Source of the DNA: a virus
Reading direction: 5' to 3' (one strand)
IMG/VR virus record: IMGVR_UViG_3300020731_000027
Span: 1 to 48,375 of that record
DNA length: 48,375 nucleotides
Shown: piece after piece, positions 7,117 through 14,680 of the stretch
Numbering within the stretch: position 1 is the first letter of the stretch
Layout of the letters: each line of letters opens with the position of its first letter
Translations under genes and position numbers: made by a program
Notes under the pieces: generated by a model
Seen by the model: the letters and a program-made list of their open reading frames with translations, nothing else
The model's database searches: none
Told to the model about the DNA's origin: nothing

Positions 7117-7848
7117 ATGATTGGAGTTTATAGAATAAAAAATAAAATTAATGAAAAATGTTATTATGGTTCATCAAAAGAAATTAAAAGGAGATGGTTA
7201 CGACATAAAAATGAATTAAGAAAAAATAAACATATAAATGATTTATTACAAAGAGCGTGGAACAAATATGGTGAGGATAATTTTATCTTTGAAATGGTTG
7301 AAGAATGTGATATAAATGACTTACTTGAAATAGAACAAAAATATTTGGATTTAAATCCTGAATATAATATTGGTTTAAATGCATGCGGTGGTGATAATAT
7401 TACTAAAAATCCAAATAAAGATTTAATTATTGAAAATATAAAAAGGGGTACTAAATTATGGAGAGATGGTTTATCAGATGAAGAAAGAAAAGAAAAATTA
7501 TCTAAACCTTTAGATAAAAATCCAAATTGGAAAGGTGGTAGTTCTTTTATTTATTGTAAATGTGGTAAAAGAATTGGTTATGGTCGTCAACATTGTCAAA
7601 AATGTAGACCAAGAAGTGAAAAAGATAATCCATTTTTCGGTAAAAAACACACAGAGGAATATAAAAAAAATGCATCAAAAAGACAAACTGGTGTATATAA
7701 TGGTGATCAAAATATTCCTATTATCATTGATAATATTGAATATAAATCTTTGGGTGACGCATCTAAAATATTAGAAATACCTATAACAACAATTAGATGG
7801 AGAGTTAAAAGTAAAAATAAAAAATTTCAAAATTACACATATAAATAA
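7117..7848 (+). CDS. GIY-YIG homing endonuclease with NUMOD3 motifs
   Basis: 243 residues. The N-terminal GIY-YIG nuclease has IGVYRIKNKINEKCYYGSS, an RWLRHKNELRKNKH helix with the Arg, and LLEIEQKYLD with the catalytic Glu. Around residues 140-150 lies a NUMOD3-type NPNWKGG. Then come CKCGKRIGYGRQHCQKC, a four-Cys zinc finger like that of I-TevI, a second NUMOD3 (NPFFGKKHTEE), and a C-terminal NUMOD1/HTH (LGDASKILEIPITTIRWRV). It cuts a long recognition site and spreads itself. It is free-standing and complete. Confidence 0.88.
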   Translation: MIGVYRIKNKINEKCYYGSSKEIKRRWLRHKNELRKNKHINDLLQRAWNKYGEDNFIFEMVEECDINDLLEIEQKYLDLNPEYNIGLNACGGDNITKNPNKDLIIENIKRGTKLWRDGLSDEERKEKLSKPLDKNPNWKGGSSFIYCKCGKRIGYGRQHCQKCRPRSEKDNPFFGKKHTEEYKKNASKRQTGVYNGDQNIPIIIDNIEYKSLGDASKILEIPITTIRWRVKSKNKKFQNYTYK

Positions 7849-7855
7849 TTAAATT

Positions 7856-8050
7856 ATGGATTTTCATATCGGACAAATAGTTTATCATAGAGATGTCTAT
7901 GAACATAGAGAACCACTAGAAATAGTTGGTATTCGTAAAGATCAATTAGAACTCGAAGGTGATTATAGTGGAATGTATAATATAAAACAACGATCATGGT
8001 TACCAATAAAAGGTGTTTCAGTTGTGTATAATTATGCATATAAAAAGTAA
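7856..8050 (+). CDS. Conserved small phage protein, SH3-like
   Basis: 64 residues: FHIGQIVYHRDVYEHREPL, EIVGIRKDQLELEGDYSG, NIKQRSWLPIKGVSVVYNY. The string of short strands with G-Q-x-V-Y and L-E-G-D-Y-S-G signatures recalls small SH3-like barrels shared by many phages. The function is unknown. The start follows the endonuclease by 7 bases. Confidence 0.6.
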   Translation: MDFHIGQIVYHRDVYEHREPLEIVGIRKDQLELEGDYSGMYNIKQRSWLPIKGVSVVYNYAYKK

Positions 8051-8166
8051 TGTAAGGTTGAAACAAGAAAACGATAACTTGTGTAATTTTGTGCAAGTTT
8101 AGTTGAACGGTATTACATCCAGTAAATGTACCATGTCCAAAGTGTTTAGAGGAAAAAAATAACTAG
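8034..8166 (+). pseudogene. Broken small zinc-ribbon-like gene
   Basis: A frame starting at 8034 encodes a 22-residue strand-rich piece (MHIKSNVRLKQENDNLCNFV) and hits TAG at 8100. In another frame, 8107-8166 encodes TVLHPVNVPCPKCLEEKNN, with a CPKC zinc-ribbon knuckle. Together they look like one small protein broken by a stop and a frame change. A Val codon (GTT) sits right before the stop and another (GTA at 8110) right before the resumed frame, so a ribosomal hop is conceivable. Decay is simpler. Confidence 0.35.
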
Positions 8167-8177
8167 TATTTATTAAT
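8165..8177 (+). promoter_or_regulatory. Late-type AGTATTTATTAAT element
   Basis: AGTATTTATTAAT, followed by a second ATATTTAG, lies 18 bases before the 118-residue membrane gene. Confidence 0.4.
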
Positions 8178-8195
8178 AATAAATATTTAGTTATT

Positions 8196-8552
8196 ATGTT
8201 AAAAAGGTTTAATGATTATATTGCAGATAAGTTATCTTTGATATTATCAATGATGACAACATTTTATATTGTCACAGCATTGGTTATAATACCATTATTT
8301 TATCCTGGTGCTCCGACAACACTTGTGACATGGGCACAATACCTTTGTTCAGTTGTTTTTCAGGGGATTGCATTACCAGTATTAGGGTATACCGCAAGAA
8401 AATCGTCAGATAAATCTGATAAAATGATGGAACATATATTAAAATTAACTAAAGATATTGATGTTCTTGTTAAACATATTGAATCACAAGAAGATGTTAT
8501 CGAATCTAAAGTTGAAGAGATTTTAAAAAAAACAAATGAGGACACCATTTAA
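8196..8552 (+). CDS. Two-span membrane protein with C-terminal coiled coil (holin candidate)
   Basis: 118 residues. Hydrophobic segments at about 14-36 (LSMMTTFYIVTALVIIPLFY) and 46-66 (WAQYLCSVVFQGIALPVLGY) are joined by a short PGAPTT turn. A long coiled coil follows (KMMEHILKLTKDIDVLVKHI and on). The layout resembles DUF1003 / low-affinity iron permease-like small proteins, and also class II holins. The late-type element upstream and the lack of any other holin make the lysis role worth testing. It overlaps the next gene by 17 bases. Confidence 0.5.
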   Translation: MLKRFNDYIADKLSLILSMMTTFYIVTALVIIPLFYPGAPTTLVTWAQYLCSVVFQGIALPVLGYTARKSSDKSDKMMEHILKLTKDIDVLVKHIESQEDVIESKVEEILKKTNEDTI

Positions 8553-8832
8553 ATTATATAGAAAAGATGATATACTATTTATTTATCATCAACAAGAATT
8601 AATAGATATTTTATCTCTTCAAATTGCATCAGAAATTGATAGTGAGATTATGCTTAGATTAACATCTATTGATTTAGTTTCAATGCCACCAACAGCATCA
8701 TTACCAATGCCATCAGGACAATTATTTTATCTTGATTTTGTTGGTTCAATAGAACATATTGATGTTGATATATGTATTACATTACCAATTTCATATAGAG
8801 AATCATTTAAATTAAAAAGAAAAAAACGTTAA
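8536..8832 (+). CDS. Unknown protein flanked by FKL(Y/K)RK tags
   Basis: 98 residues. It starts MRTPFKLYRKDDILFIYHQQ and ends SFKLKRKKR, so the recurrent basic peptide is at both ends. The middle is alpha/beta (LQIASEIDSEIMLRLTSIDL) with a Pro/Met-rich loop MPPTASLPMPSG. No family is recognised. It starts inside the previous gene. Confidence 0.5.
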   Translation: MRTPFKLYRKDDILFIYHQQELIDILSLQIASEIDSEIMLRLTSIDLVSMPPTASLPMPSGQLFYLDFVGSIEHIDVDICITLPISYRESFKLKRKKR

Positions 8833-8833
8833 T

Positions 8834-9244
8834 ATGTATTACACGATCATCCCAATCATCATATATTGTCTAAGTGGTATATGTGATGGAATTATGGACA
8901 CATTATCCCACCACTATAATATCAGTATTTTTAAAGATAAAAATCAATTATTTTGGAATCCATTATTTAGTTGGAAGAATAAATATGTTGATGGAAACCC
9001 TAAGAACGGTTTGGTAAAATGGAAAATTTTTACTATATTTGTTACTAAACCAGTACAATTAACAGACGCATGGCATTTCTTGAAAATGATGAGAGAAATT
9101 TTTAATGGTGTTGCAATTGTACTAGCAGGATTCATAACATTTCATTATGGAATAATATTACTTTTATCATATCTTTTGATATTAGGTATTACAAGAAATT
9201 TTATGTTCAGTTTATTTTATGATAGACTTTTAATTAAAAAGTAA
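8834..9244 (+). CDS. Conserved phage membrane protein
   Basis: 136 residues, with hydrophobic segments at about 3-22 (TIIPIIIYCLSGICDGIMDT) and two in the C-terminal third (FNGVAIVLAGFITFHYGIIL, LLSYLLILGITRNFMF). Between them is a Trp-rich loop (FWNPLFSWKNKYVDG) and TDAWHFLKMMREI. This GxxDGxMDTLxxH / SWxNKY pattern is one I know from uncharacterised phage integral membrane proteins. The function is unknown. Confidence 0.55.
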   Translation: MYYTIIPIIIYCLSGICDGIMDTLSHHYNISIFKDKNQLFWNPLFSWKNKYVDGNPKNGLVKWKIFTIFVTKPVQLTDAWHFLKMMREIFNGVAIVLAGFITFHYGIILLLSYLLILGITRNFMFSLFYDRLLIKK

Positions 9245-9627
9245 TGAAAATTAGATTAAGTATTTTAGACGATAATGACAATACACTAGCATCTACTACC
9301 ATTGATAGAAATAAGTATTACAGGACACGTATTGAACATGGTAAAGGACTTTTAGATGATGTTCATAAACAATTGTCTGAAGAATTTTTACCACATGATC
9401 TACCGGGGTTTGCTGCATTCTTTATGGAAAGAGAAGAGGACGGTGGAACTTTTGGTTTTTTAAATCTTAGATTAAAGACAAAAGTAATACCAGCATATCT
9501 TAGTGATGATTTTGTTGAGACTTTTGGTGAAAGAATAACATCACTAAGTACACTACCAGGTGTGGGACTGACAGAACGAGAAATAGATGAGTTTTTAATT
9601 CAAAGAACTGATAATCCGCAAATATAA
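9244..9627 (+). CDS. Unknown soluble phage protein
   Basis: 127 residues. Strands at the start (MKIRLSILDDNDNTLASTTI), a helix with KGLLDDVHKQLSEEF, and a C-terminal part with GVGLTEREIDEFLIQR. It is acidic and well composed. Its ATG overlaps the preceding stop (TAATG). The function is not recognised. Confidence 0.5.
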   Translation: MKIRLSILDDNDNTLASTTIDRNKYYRTRIEHGKGLLDDVHKQLSEEFLPHDLPGFAAFFMEREEDGGTFGFLNLRLKTKVIPAYLSDDFVETFGERITSLSTLPGVGLTEREIDEFLIQRTDNPQI

Positions 9628-9636
9628 GGAATTTAA

Positions 9637-10200
9637 ATGAGAATTTTTAAATTATATAGAAAAAATGAGTTCTCTAGTGAACTTTACCCACATCAATTAA
9701 AATTGTTTAATGTTTTAAATGATGATTCATATAATAATATCGTAATACAACAAGAAAGACAAGTTGGTATCACATATCTTTTATCTTATTATGTGAAACA
9801 TCTTATTCAGAATAATATAAATTTAAATATTTTATTTGTATTACCAAATATTGAACAATATAAAACAATTTTAAATATGATTAATAATGGTAATATTTTA
9901 CAAGGAATATATTATAACATTACGTATTTTAACGGTTGTAAAGTACGTTTTTGTACAGAAAATACTTTTTTAAGTACGATTCATGGTAAAAGTTTTAATG
10001 TCATTATTATTGATAATATTGATTCATATCATGATAATAACATAGATCGAATCACTAACTCAATACCTTATCATTTAAATCAAAATTATGTTAAAATGAT
10101 TTTAACATGTAATACCCTACCAAATAATTTCATGATTAATACTATTATTAAGGAATCAAATGATATTGATAGCAACTGTTTTTATTCACACATTATATAA
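9637..10200 (+). CDS. Short terminase-like ATPase domain with a degenerate Walker A
   Basis: 187 residues. After an MRIFKLYRKNEF start comes YPHQLKLFNVL, then QERQVGITYLLSYYVKHLI, which aligns with the R-Q-x-G-K-T Walker A of T4 gp17-type large terminases, but with Ile for Lys. LNILFVLPNIEQYKTIL, the STIHGKSFNVIIIDNID segment (Walker B-like) and KMILTCNTLPNNF (coupling motif) complete the ATPase half. The nuclease half is missing and the Walker B acid is followed by Asn, not Glu. ATP hydrolysis therefore seems unlikely. It may be a decayed or repurposed packaging-motor paralogue. Confidence 0.55.
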   Translation: MRIFKLYRKNEFSSELYPHQLKLFNVLNDDSYNNIVIQQERQVGITYLLSYYVKHLIQNNINLNILFVLPNIEQYKTILNMINNGNILQGIYYNITYFNGCKVRFCTENTFLSTIHGKSFNVIIIDNIDSYHDNNIDRITNSIPYHLNQNYVKMILTCNTLPNNFMINTIIKESNDIDSNCFYSHII

Positions 10201-10211
10201 AATTAAATAAA

Positions 10212-11015
10212 ATGAAAAGTATAAACCCACCAATTAGATATTATGGAGGTAAATTTAACATGGCAAATAACATAATTCAACATTTTCCATTAAATAGTGA
10301 ATACGACACATACGTTGAGGCGTATGGAGGTTCTTTTAGTATAGGTCTTAAAAAAGAACCATCCAAAATTGAAGTATATAATGATTTGGAACAAAATGTT
10401 TATTCATTATATAAAGTAATATCTGACAAAGATATGTTTGAATCATTCAAACAAAAATGTGATTTAACAATCTATTCTGAGGATCTAAGAAAGGATTTCA
10501 AAGAGAAATTGAAATTTGATGACTTGGATATAATCACCAGGGCATTCTATTTCTTCTATGTTAATAGAACCTCACATAATGGTATTGGTGGATTCTCAAT
10601 GAATTCTAGTATTCGTAGAGGTATGAGTAAAGCGGTATCCGATTTTTTATCATGTATTGATAGATTACCTGAATTACATGATAGATTATCAAGAGTAATT
10701 GTATCAAATACCGATGGTGTAAAGTTAATAAAAAAATATGATGGTCCAAATAATTTATTATATTTGGATCCACCATATGAACAATCCACTAGAACATCTG
10801 CTAGATATAAAGTCGATATGGATAGAAATGGTCATATTGAGTTCTTGGATGCAGTAATTGAAAGTAAATCTAAGATTATTATTAGTGGTTATGAATGTGA
10901 TTTGTATGACCGACTAACAGATAATGGGTTTAAAAAACTAAACTTTGAGGTTAAAACAATTGATGGTAATTTCAATAAAAAGACAAAGGTTGAAACGTTA
11001 TGGATGAATTATTAA
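10212..11015 (+). CDS. dam: D12-class N6-adenine DNA methyltransferase (Dam-like)
   Basis: 267 residues with the D12 order of motifs: IRYYGGKFNMA (motif X, R-Y-x-G-[GS]-K), YVEAYGGSFSIGL (motif I, FxEPFxGg), EVYNDLEQNVYSLYK, NRTSHNGIGGFSMN (target loop) and LYLDPPYEQS (catalytic DPPY). It methylates adenine, usually in GATC, which would shield phage DNA from restriction. The length is normal for the family. A bidirectional-looking terminator follows within 30 bases. Confidence 0.88.
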   Translation: MKSINPPIRYYGGKFNMANNIIQHFPLNSEYDTYVEAYGGSFSIGLKKEPSKIEVYNDLEQNVYSLYKVISDKDMFESFKQKCDLTIYSEDLRKDFKEKLKFDDLDIITRAFYFFYVNRTSHNGIGGFSMNSSIRRGMSKAVSDFLSCIDRLPELHDRLSRVIVSNTDGVKLIKKYDGPNNLLYLDPPYEQSTRTSARYKVDMDRNGHIEFLDAVIESKSKIIISGYECDLYDRLTDNGFKKLNFEVKTIDGNFNKKTKVETLWMNY

Positions 11016-11021
11016 TATTTA

Positions 11022-11047
11022 AAAGGGAGAAATAAATTCTCCCTTTT
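11022..11047. terminator. Rho-independent terminator, probably bidirectional
   Basis: AAAGGGAGAA, loop ATAAA, TTCTCCCTTTT followed by T. It lies between the convergent methylase and the leftward basic gene, and the flanking A- and T-runs allow use from both sides. Confidence 0.8.
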
Positions 11048-11051
11048 TTAA

Positions 11052-11180
11052 TTACCTACCTTGACCTCTATAAACTTTTTTGTTTTCATGTTTGTTAAAA
11101 GATTTTTTTGCTTTACCACTTTTTCTTTTACCAAATGTAACTTTGTTTGAGGATACACCACCTTTTGCTTTTGCTGCCAT
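11052..11180 (-). CDS. Small highly basic phage protein
   Basis: 42 residues, MAAKAKGGVSSNKVTFGKRK and then lysine/arginine-rich to a VYRGQGR end. I recognise the pattern as a recurrent tiny basic protein of large Bacteroidota phages; its role is not known. The charge suggests DNA or RNA binding, perhaps inside the capsid. It is leftward, with the late-type divergent element 15 bases upstream. Confidence 0.6.
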   Translation of the reverse strand: MAAKAKGGVSSNKVTFGKRKSGKAKKSFNKHENKKVYRGQGR

Positions 11181-11194
11181 AGTTATTATTTTTT

Positions 11195-11208
11195 CAATAA
11201 ATATTTGG
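11195..11208 (-). promoter_or_regulatory. Late-type element, third divergent copy
   Basis: CAATAAATATTTGG, reading CCAAATATTTATTG leftward to the 42-residue basic gene. Confidence 0.45.
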
Positions 11209-11235
11209 TGATTATATTTTTTAAACATATATTTG
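11204..11235 (+). promoter_or_regulatory. Bacteroidota-type promoter, rightward
   Basis: TTTG 11204-11207, 20 bases, TATATTTG 11228-11235, then the ATG at 11256. This decides the start of the PcfJ-like gene, since the longer frame opens upstream of the -7 box. Confidence 0.7.
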
Positions 11236-11255
11236 CTATAAATAAATTTTACTCA

Positions 11256-13130
11256 ATGGAGACACTATTAGAACAGATTTTTGATTATGCGGTTATTACA
11301 CCATTTAAGAATTATAGTGATTTAAGTGAAAGACGTAAATCAATGAATACTTTTGTGGGTGAAATTGATGAAATTGATGATGATGAAGATTTTTTTGGTG
11401 AAGGATTTAAAAAAAGTAAAATCAGACTTGTAAATAGTGAAAATAAAATTGGTAAATTTGTTATTTTAACTCATAGAGAACCAAAGAAGGATACCAAATT
11501 CTTTTATAGTGGGGTTGAAAATCTTGGTGAAAAAATTCAGATAAACTTTGCATATAAACATCCTAGTGTCAATACAAATAGTTTATATACAAATAAGGAA
11601 GAAACCATAAAAAAACATTTCATTAACCCATTTTCCGAGGTTAATTTAATTAGATTGAGTAGATCTATTCGTATTAAAGGTGATAGAATTACTATTAAAA
11701 TATATAGACAAGAAAAAAAGAGAGATATTTTTTGTAGATTTTATCGCAAAGTAACATCTGTCCATTCAGTAACAATTGATAAAAATTTTAATTTTATCAC
11801 TCTTTCTATAAAAAAAACTTCAAATTCAAATAAAAAAATTTTTAGAAAAAATTCATTTAAAACATTTCAACAAATTATCACAACAAATTATGGACTATTT
11901 GGTAAGAAAACAAATTTAATCCCATCACATTATGATGAATTAACTAAAGATTTTGATAATATCTTTAATGATGAAGAATTTTATGATGTGGTATGTCGTG
12001 AATTAGGAATTACAAGAACTGATGTTACCGATAGACACAACTTTTTTGATTCATTTATAAAAAAGTTTGTTGAACGTAAAGGTATTAAAGTACCTAATGA
12101 TTATAAAGACCTTTTAATTAATTTTTACCCAACACAGAAATTCTTAAAAAAGAATGAAAATAAATTAATTGCTAGTATTTTAGATTATTTTGGATATAAA
12201 TCCAAATCAACAATTAAATTATTTCATTTAGTACCTAATATTGATATTAGTTTTTTTATTCTTGTATGTAGTTTAATTGGTAATGATTATTCAAAGTATA
12301 TTGCTAATTTAAGGTTAGAACTGTTTAAATTAGAAAATAAAAAAGAAAGAAATAGTGGAAAACAAAAAGAACTACATAATAAATCATTTTATCGTGAAAT
12401 AAATAATAATAATAACTTAATATTGGAAGACAAAGAAAAAGAAAATCTTATACATATATTAAATTCAATTGAAAATATAAACAATGTAGATGCATTTATA
12501 GGTGAATATATTGATCATCTTATGATGATTAGAAAAATAAGAGATTATATTCCGGAATTTATTATTAGATCTAAGACATATTCTGATTTCAATACTGAAC
12601 ATCTTGAATTATCTAAGATGATGTTGGAAATAAGAAAGGGTTGGGTGATAGAATATGAATTTAATGAAAAGATGGTAGAGGATGTTGAAACACCAATTGA
12701 GGTTCTTAAAGATAAGGAAAAAATAACCCTATATCCTCACATACTTAAAAGAGAAGAAGAGTATGCGGAAGAAGGTGCATTTATGCATCATTGTGTTGGT
12801 ACTTATGCAGATAGACAAAGTTCTATTATCATTTCATTAAGAACTGAAGATAAATCAGATAGAGTAACTTCTGAATTTTTAACACAAACAGGAATGAGAG
12901 TACAATCAAGACATTTCTGTAATGCAGATCCACCAGAATATTTTAAAATTGCATTGGAATTATTATGTGATAAGACCAATAAATATGCAAGGTATGGTAT
13001 GTTAAATTCATTGTCAAAAAAGAAAGTTAGGGCAAAGATTAATGGTATTGAAGTTAAATCTGAAATACCACCACCACGAACAGATATCGAATTTAACAGG
13101 GCATGGCTTGGAGAACAATTTTTTATATAA
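11256..13130 (+). CDS. PcfJ-like protein
   Basis: 624 residues from METLLEQIFDYAV. The N-terminal 450 residues are helical and of unknown function. From about residue 490 there is a PcfJ-type domain: LYPHILKREEEYAEEG, FMHHCVGTYADRQSSIIISL (Cys at 513), SEFLTQTGMRVQSRHFCNAD, then a final helix. PcfJ is named for an enterococcal conjugation plasmid gene; members are widespread in phages and plasmids and lack a proven activity. The conserved HHCVG..Y and SIIISLR segments suggest a catalytic or nucleotide-binding pocket. It has its own promoter. Confidence 0.7.
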   Translation: METLLEQIFDYAVITPFKNYSDLSERRKSMNTFVGEIDEIDDDEDFFGEGFKKSKIRLVNSENKIGKFVILTHREPKKDTKFFYSGVENLGEKIQINFAYKHPSVNTNSLYTNKEETIKKHFINPFSEVNLIRLSRSIRIKGDRITIKIYRQEKKRDIFCRFYRKVTSVHSVTIDKNFNFITLSIKKTSNSNKKIFRKNSFKTFQQIITTNYGLFGKKTNLIPSHYDELTKDFDNIFNDEEFYDVVCRELGITRTDVTDRHNFFDSFIKKFVERKGIKVPNDYKDLLINFYPTQKFLKKNENKLIASILDYFGYKSKSTIKLFHLVPNIDISFFILVCSLIGNDYSKYIANLRLELFKLENKKERNSGKQKELHNKSFYREINNNNNLILEDKEKENLIHILNSIENINNVDAFIGEYIDHLMMIRKIRDYIPEFIIRSKTYSDFNTEHLELSKMMLEIRKGWVIEYEFNEKMVEDVETPIEVLKDKEKITLYPHILKREEEYAEEGAFMHHCVGTYADRQSSIIISLRTEDKSDRVTSEFLTQTGMRVQSRHFCNADPPEYFKIALELLCDKTNKYARYGMLNSLSKKKVRAKINGIEVKSEIPPPRTDIEFNRAWLGEQFFI

Positions 13131-13156
13131 TATTTTTTTAATCAAACTCATTACAT

Positions 13157-13164
13157 TATATTTG
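13157..13164 (+). promoter_or_regulatory. -7 box TATATTTG
   Basis: TATATTTG four bases before the ATG at 13169, so the mRNA is probably leaderless. No clear -33 TTG at the usual distance. Confidence 0.55.
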
Positions 13165-13168
13165 CATA

Positions 13169-13468
13169 ATGGAAAATAAAACATCGTACAATTTAGGTAA
13201 TCACTATGTTAATTTAAAAACAAGTACTGTGGTTAAATTACATGAAGTATTTACAGTATATACTGAAAGTGGTCCTATTGACCTTAAAATAGAGATAACA
13301 GGTGATTTTTGTGATATTCCAAAAGAATATCATGAAGTATTCTTAAATGTATTAACCTCAAAGTATTTAAATAAAGTATCTTTCGGAGAAAACCCATTTT
13401 CTCAATGTAAACCAGTAATAAAAAGAAAATGGTTCCAGTTTTGGAAGTCAAAATATTTTATACAATGA
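13169..13468 (+). CDS. Unknown protein with a Trp/Lys-rich C-terminus
   Basis: 99 residues: strands at the start (NYVNLK-like YVNLKTSTVVKLHEVFTVY), a middle with DLKIEITGDFCDIPKEYHEV, and an end IKRKWFQFWKSKYFIQ. A basic aromatic K-x-W-x-x-F-W-K tail recurs in phage proteins that sit at membranes. It overlaps the next gene by ATGA. The function is unknown. Confidence 0.55.
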   Translation: MENKTSYNLGNHYVNLKTSTVVKLHEVFTVYTESGPIDLKIEITGDFCDIPKEYHEVFLNVLTSKYLNKVSFGENPFSQCKPVIKRKWFQFWKSKYFIQ

Positions 13469-13623
13469 TAGATTATTTCTTTTTATTTTACATTATAATG
13501 ATGATTCTTATTCTATATTTTTTATGGGAAGCACCATTATTAGATGAAAGTGGAAATGTTATAGTAAAAGAAAAAAAATTAAAAGACCTTTTTAAAAAGA
13601 AAAAGTATGACAATAATAATTAG
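13465..13623 (+). CDS. Small single-pass membrane protein
   Basis: 52 residues from the ATGA overlap. One hydrophobic span (FFLFYIIMMILILYFLW) is followed by an acidic loop and a lysine-rich cytoplasmic tail (KEKKLKDLFKKKKYDNNN). A longer frame from 13429 is possible but overlaps the upstream gene by 40 bases. The function is unknown. Confidence 0.5.
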   Translation: MIDYFFLFYIIMMILILYFLWEAPLLDESGNVIVKEKKLKDLFKKKKYDNNN

Positions 13624-13735
13624 TATTATAATTTCATGTACAATTGCTGGTTTAATTGGATATTTTTGGGGTAAAGGAATTGATCACATGAAAGAAAATC
13701 ATCCTGATTATAATGGTGAGGATTTTTTAAATTAA
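13607..13735 (+). CDS. Small conserved membrane-anchored protein
   Basis: 42 residues: a membrane span (TIIISIIISCTIAGLIGYFW) and then GKGIDHMKENHPDYNGEDFL. I recognise the DHMKxxHPDYxGEDF ending from many phage small membrane proteins of unknown role. It overlaps the previous gene by 17 bases. Confidence 0.5.
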   Translation: MTIIISIIISCTIAGLIGYFWGKGIDHMKENHPDYNGEDFLN

Positions 13736-13838
13736 AAAAAAACTTAGAGAATCACATTTAGGTATAAAACCATCGGAAGAGTCAATAAAAAAAATGTTAG
13801 AAACAAAAAGATTAAATAAATTAAAAAAAAATGAATAA
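13731..13838 (+). pseudogene. Endonuclease-module (NUMOD3-like) relic
   Basis: The open frame has no ATG at its start and reads KLRESHLGIKPSEESIKKML then ETKRLNKLKKNE. This resembles the K-I-R-x-x-H-L-G-K-K-x-S-E-E pattern of NUMOD3 repeats in homing endonucleases. The upstream part is absent, so it is probably the tail of a lost endonuclease gene. Confidence 0.35.
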
Positions 13839-14172
13839 TGATTTAGGATTTACACCCGGTTCAAAATATGTACATTTTACGAAGTATGGTAGTATAAATT
13901 TTGGTGAAGTTAAATGGTTTGGTTATCAAGAAATAGTTGATGGTGAATTGGGAATACATTATAATATTCCTTATATATCAACAATGAAAAATTTCCATTT
14001 ATCATTGGATGGTTCTGATGGTAAGGTATATAAAATAAGTCATGATATGACACCGGAAGAATTGGAAAAGTGGAAAAAAATAGGACAAGTTAGGTATGGT
14101 AAAGAATATGCCTCAAGTAAACTTATTGAAGCGTTAAAGAAAAAAATGAATAATGACAACAATATTTCTTGA
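13831..14172 (+). CDS. Unknown phage protein
   Basis: 113 residues. Strand-rich N-terminal two thirds (SKYVHFTKYGSINFGEVKWF), then a helix MTPEELEKWKKIGQVRYGKE and a lysine-rich end. It overlaps the HAD phosphatase gene by 20 bases. No family is recognised. Confidence 0.5.
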   Translation: MNNDLGFTPGSKYVHFTKYGSINFGEVKWFGYQEIVDGELGIHYNIPYISTMKNFHLSLDGSDGKVYKISHDMTPEELEKWKKIGQVRYGKEYASSKLIEALKKKMNNDNNIS

Positions 14173-14653
14173 TATTGACGGAGTTATAACAACTCATTAT
14201 GAAATGATGCAAAGCCAAAGAAAATTTTGGTTAAAGAATCCTGATGCAAAAGAAATGAGGATACCTTATCATTTTAATAAGAAGTGTGTTAAAATATTAA
14301 ATGAAATACTTCAAGAAACTGAATGTCAGATTGTGTTATCTTCAGATTGGAGACATCATTGGACTTTAGAAGAATTGGATAAAATATTTAAGTGGAACAA
14401 GGTTATTCAATCACCAGTAGATGTTACTGGTAACCATCCAATCTCTTTTGGAGATTTGGAAAAAGATCGTGCTAACGAAATTGATTTATACATAAAAGAA
14501 CATAATATTACTGATTATGTAATACTGGATGATTTACCATTATCAGTATATTTAAAAAATGGTAATTTTATTATCTGCAAAGATACAGAAGGATTAAAAC
14601 AAACCAATCATAAGAATAAAATCCTTAATTTAATAAATAAAACTATAAAATAA
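14153..14653 (+). CDS. HAD phosphatase of the RNA-repair (SAK) type
   Basis: 166 residues. TIFLDIDGVIT is HAD motif I with both catalytic Asp. IVLSSDWRHHW is motif II in the form found in HAD domains of Swiss-army-knife RNA repair proteins. A Lys in DLEKDRANEI and the acidic ITDYVILDDLP give motifs III and IV. The cap is minimal. The probable activity is removal of a 3' phosphate from RNA or a nucleotide, which would pair with the RNA ligase at 42835; a plain nucleotidase is the alternative. Confidence 0.7.
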   Translation: MTTIFLDIDGVITTHYEMMQSQRKFWLKNPDAKEMRIPYHFNKKCVKILNEILQETECQIVLSSDWRHHWTLEELDKIFKWNKVIQSPVDVTGNHPISFGDLEKDRANEIDLYIKEHNITDYVILDDLPLSVYLKNGNFIICKDTEGLKQTNHKNKILNLINKTIK

Positions 14654-14665
14654 ACTAGGATTTCC

Positions 14666-14680
14666 TTATATTTATATATT
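14666..14680 (+). promoter_or_regulatory. Late-type TTATATTTATATATT element
   Basis: It abuts the lysin ATG at 14681. It differs from an early -7 box by ATTTA in place of ATTTG. Confidence 0.45.
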
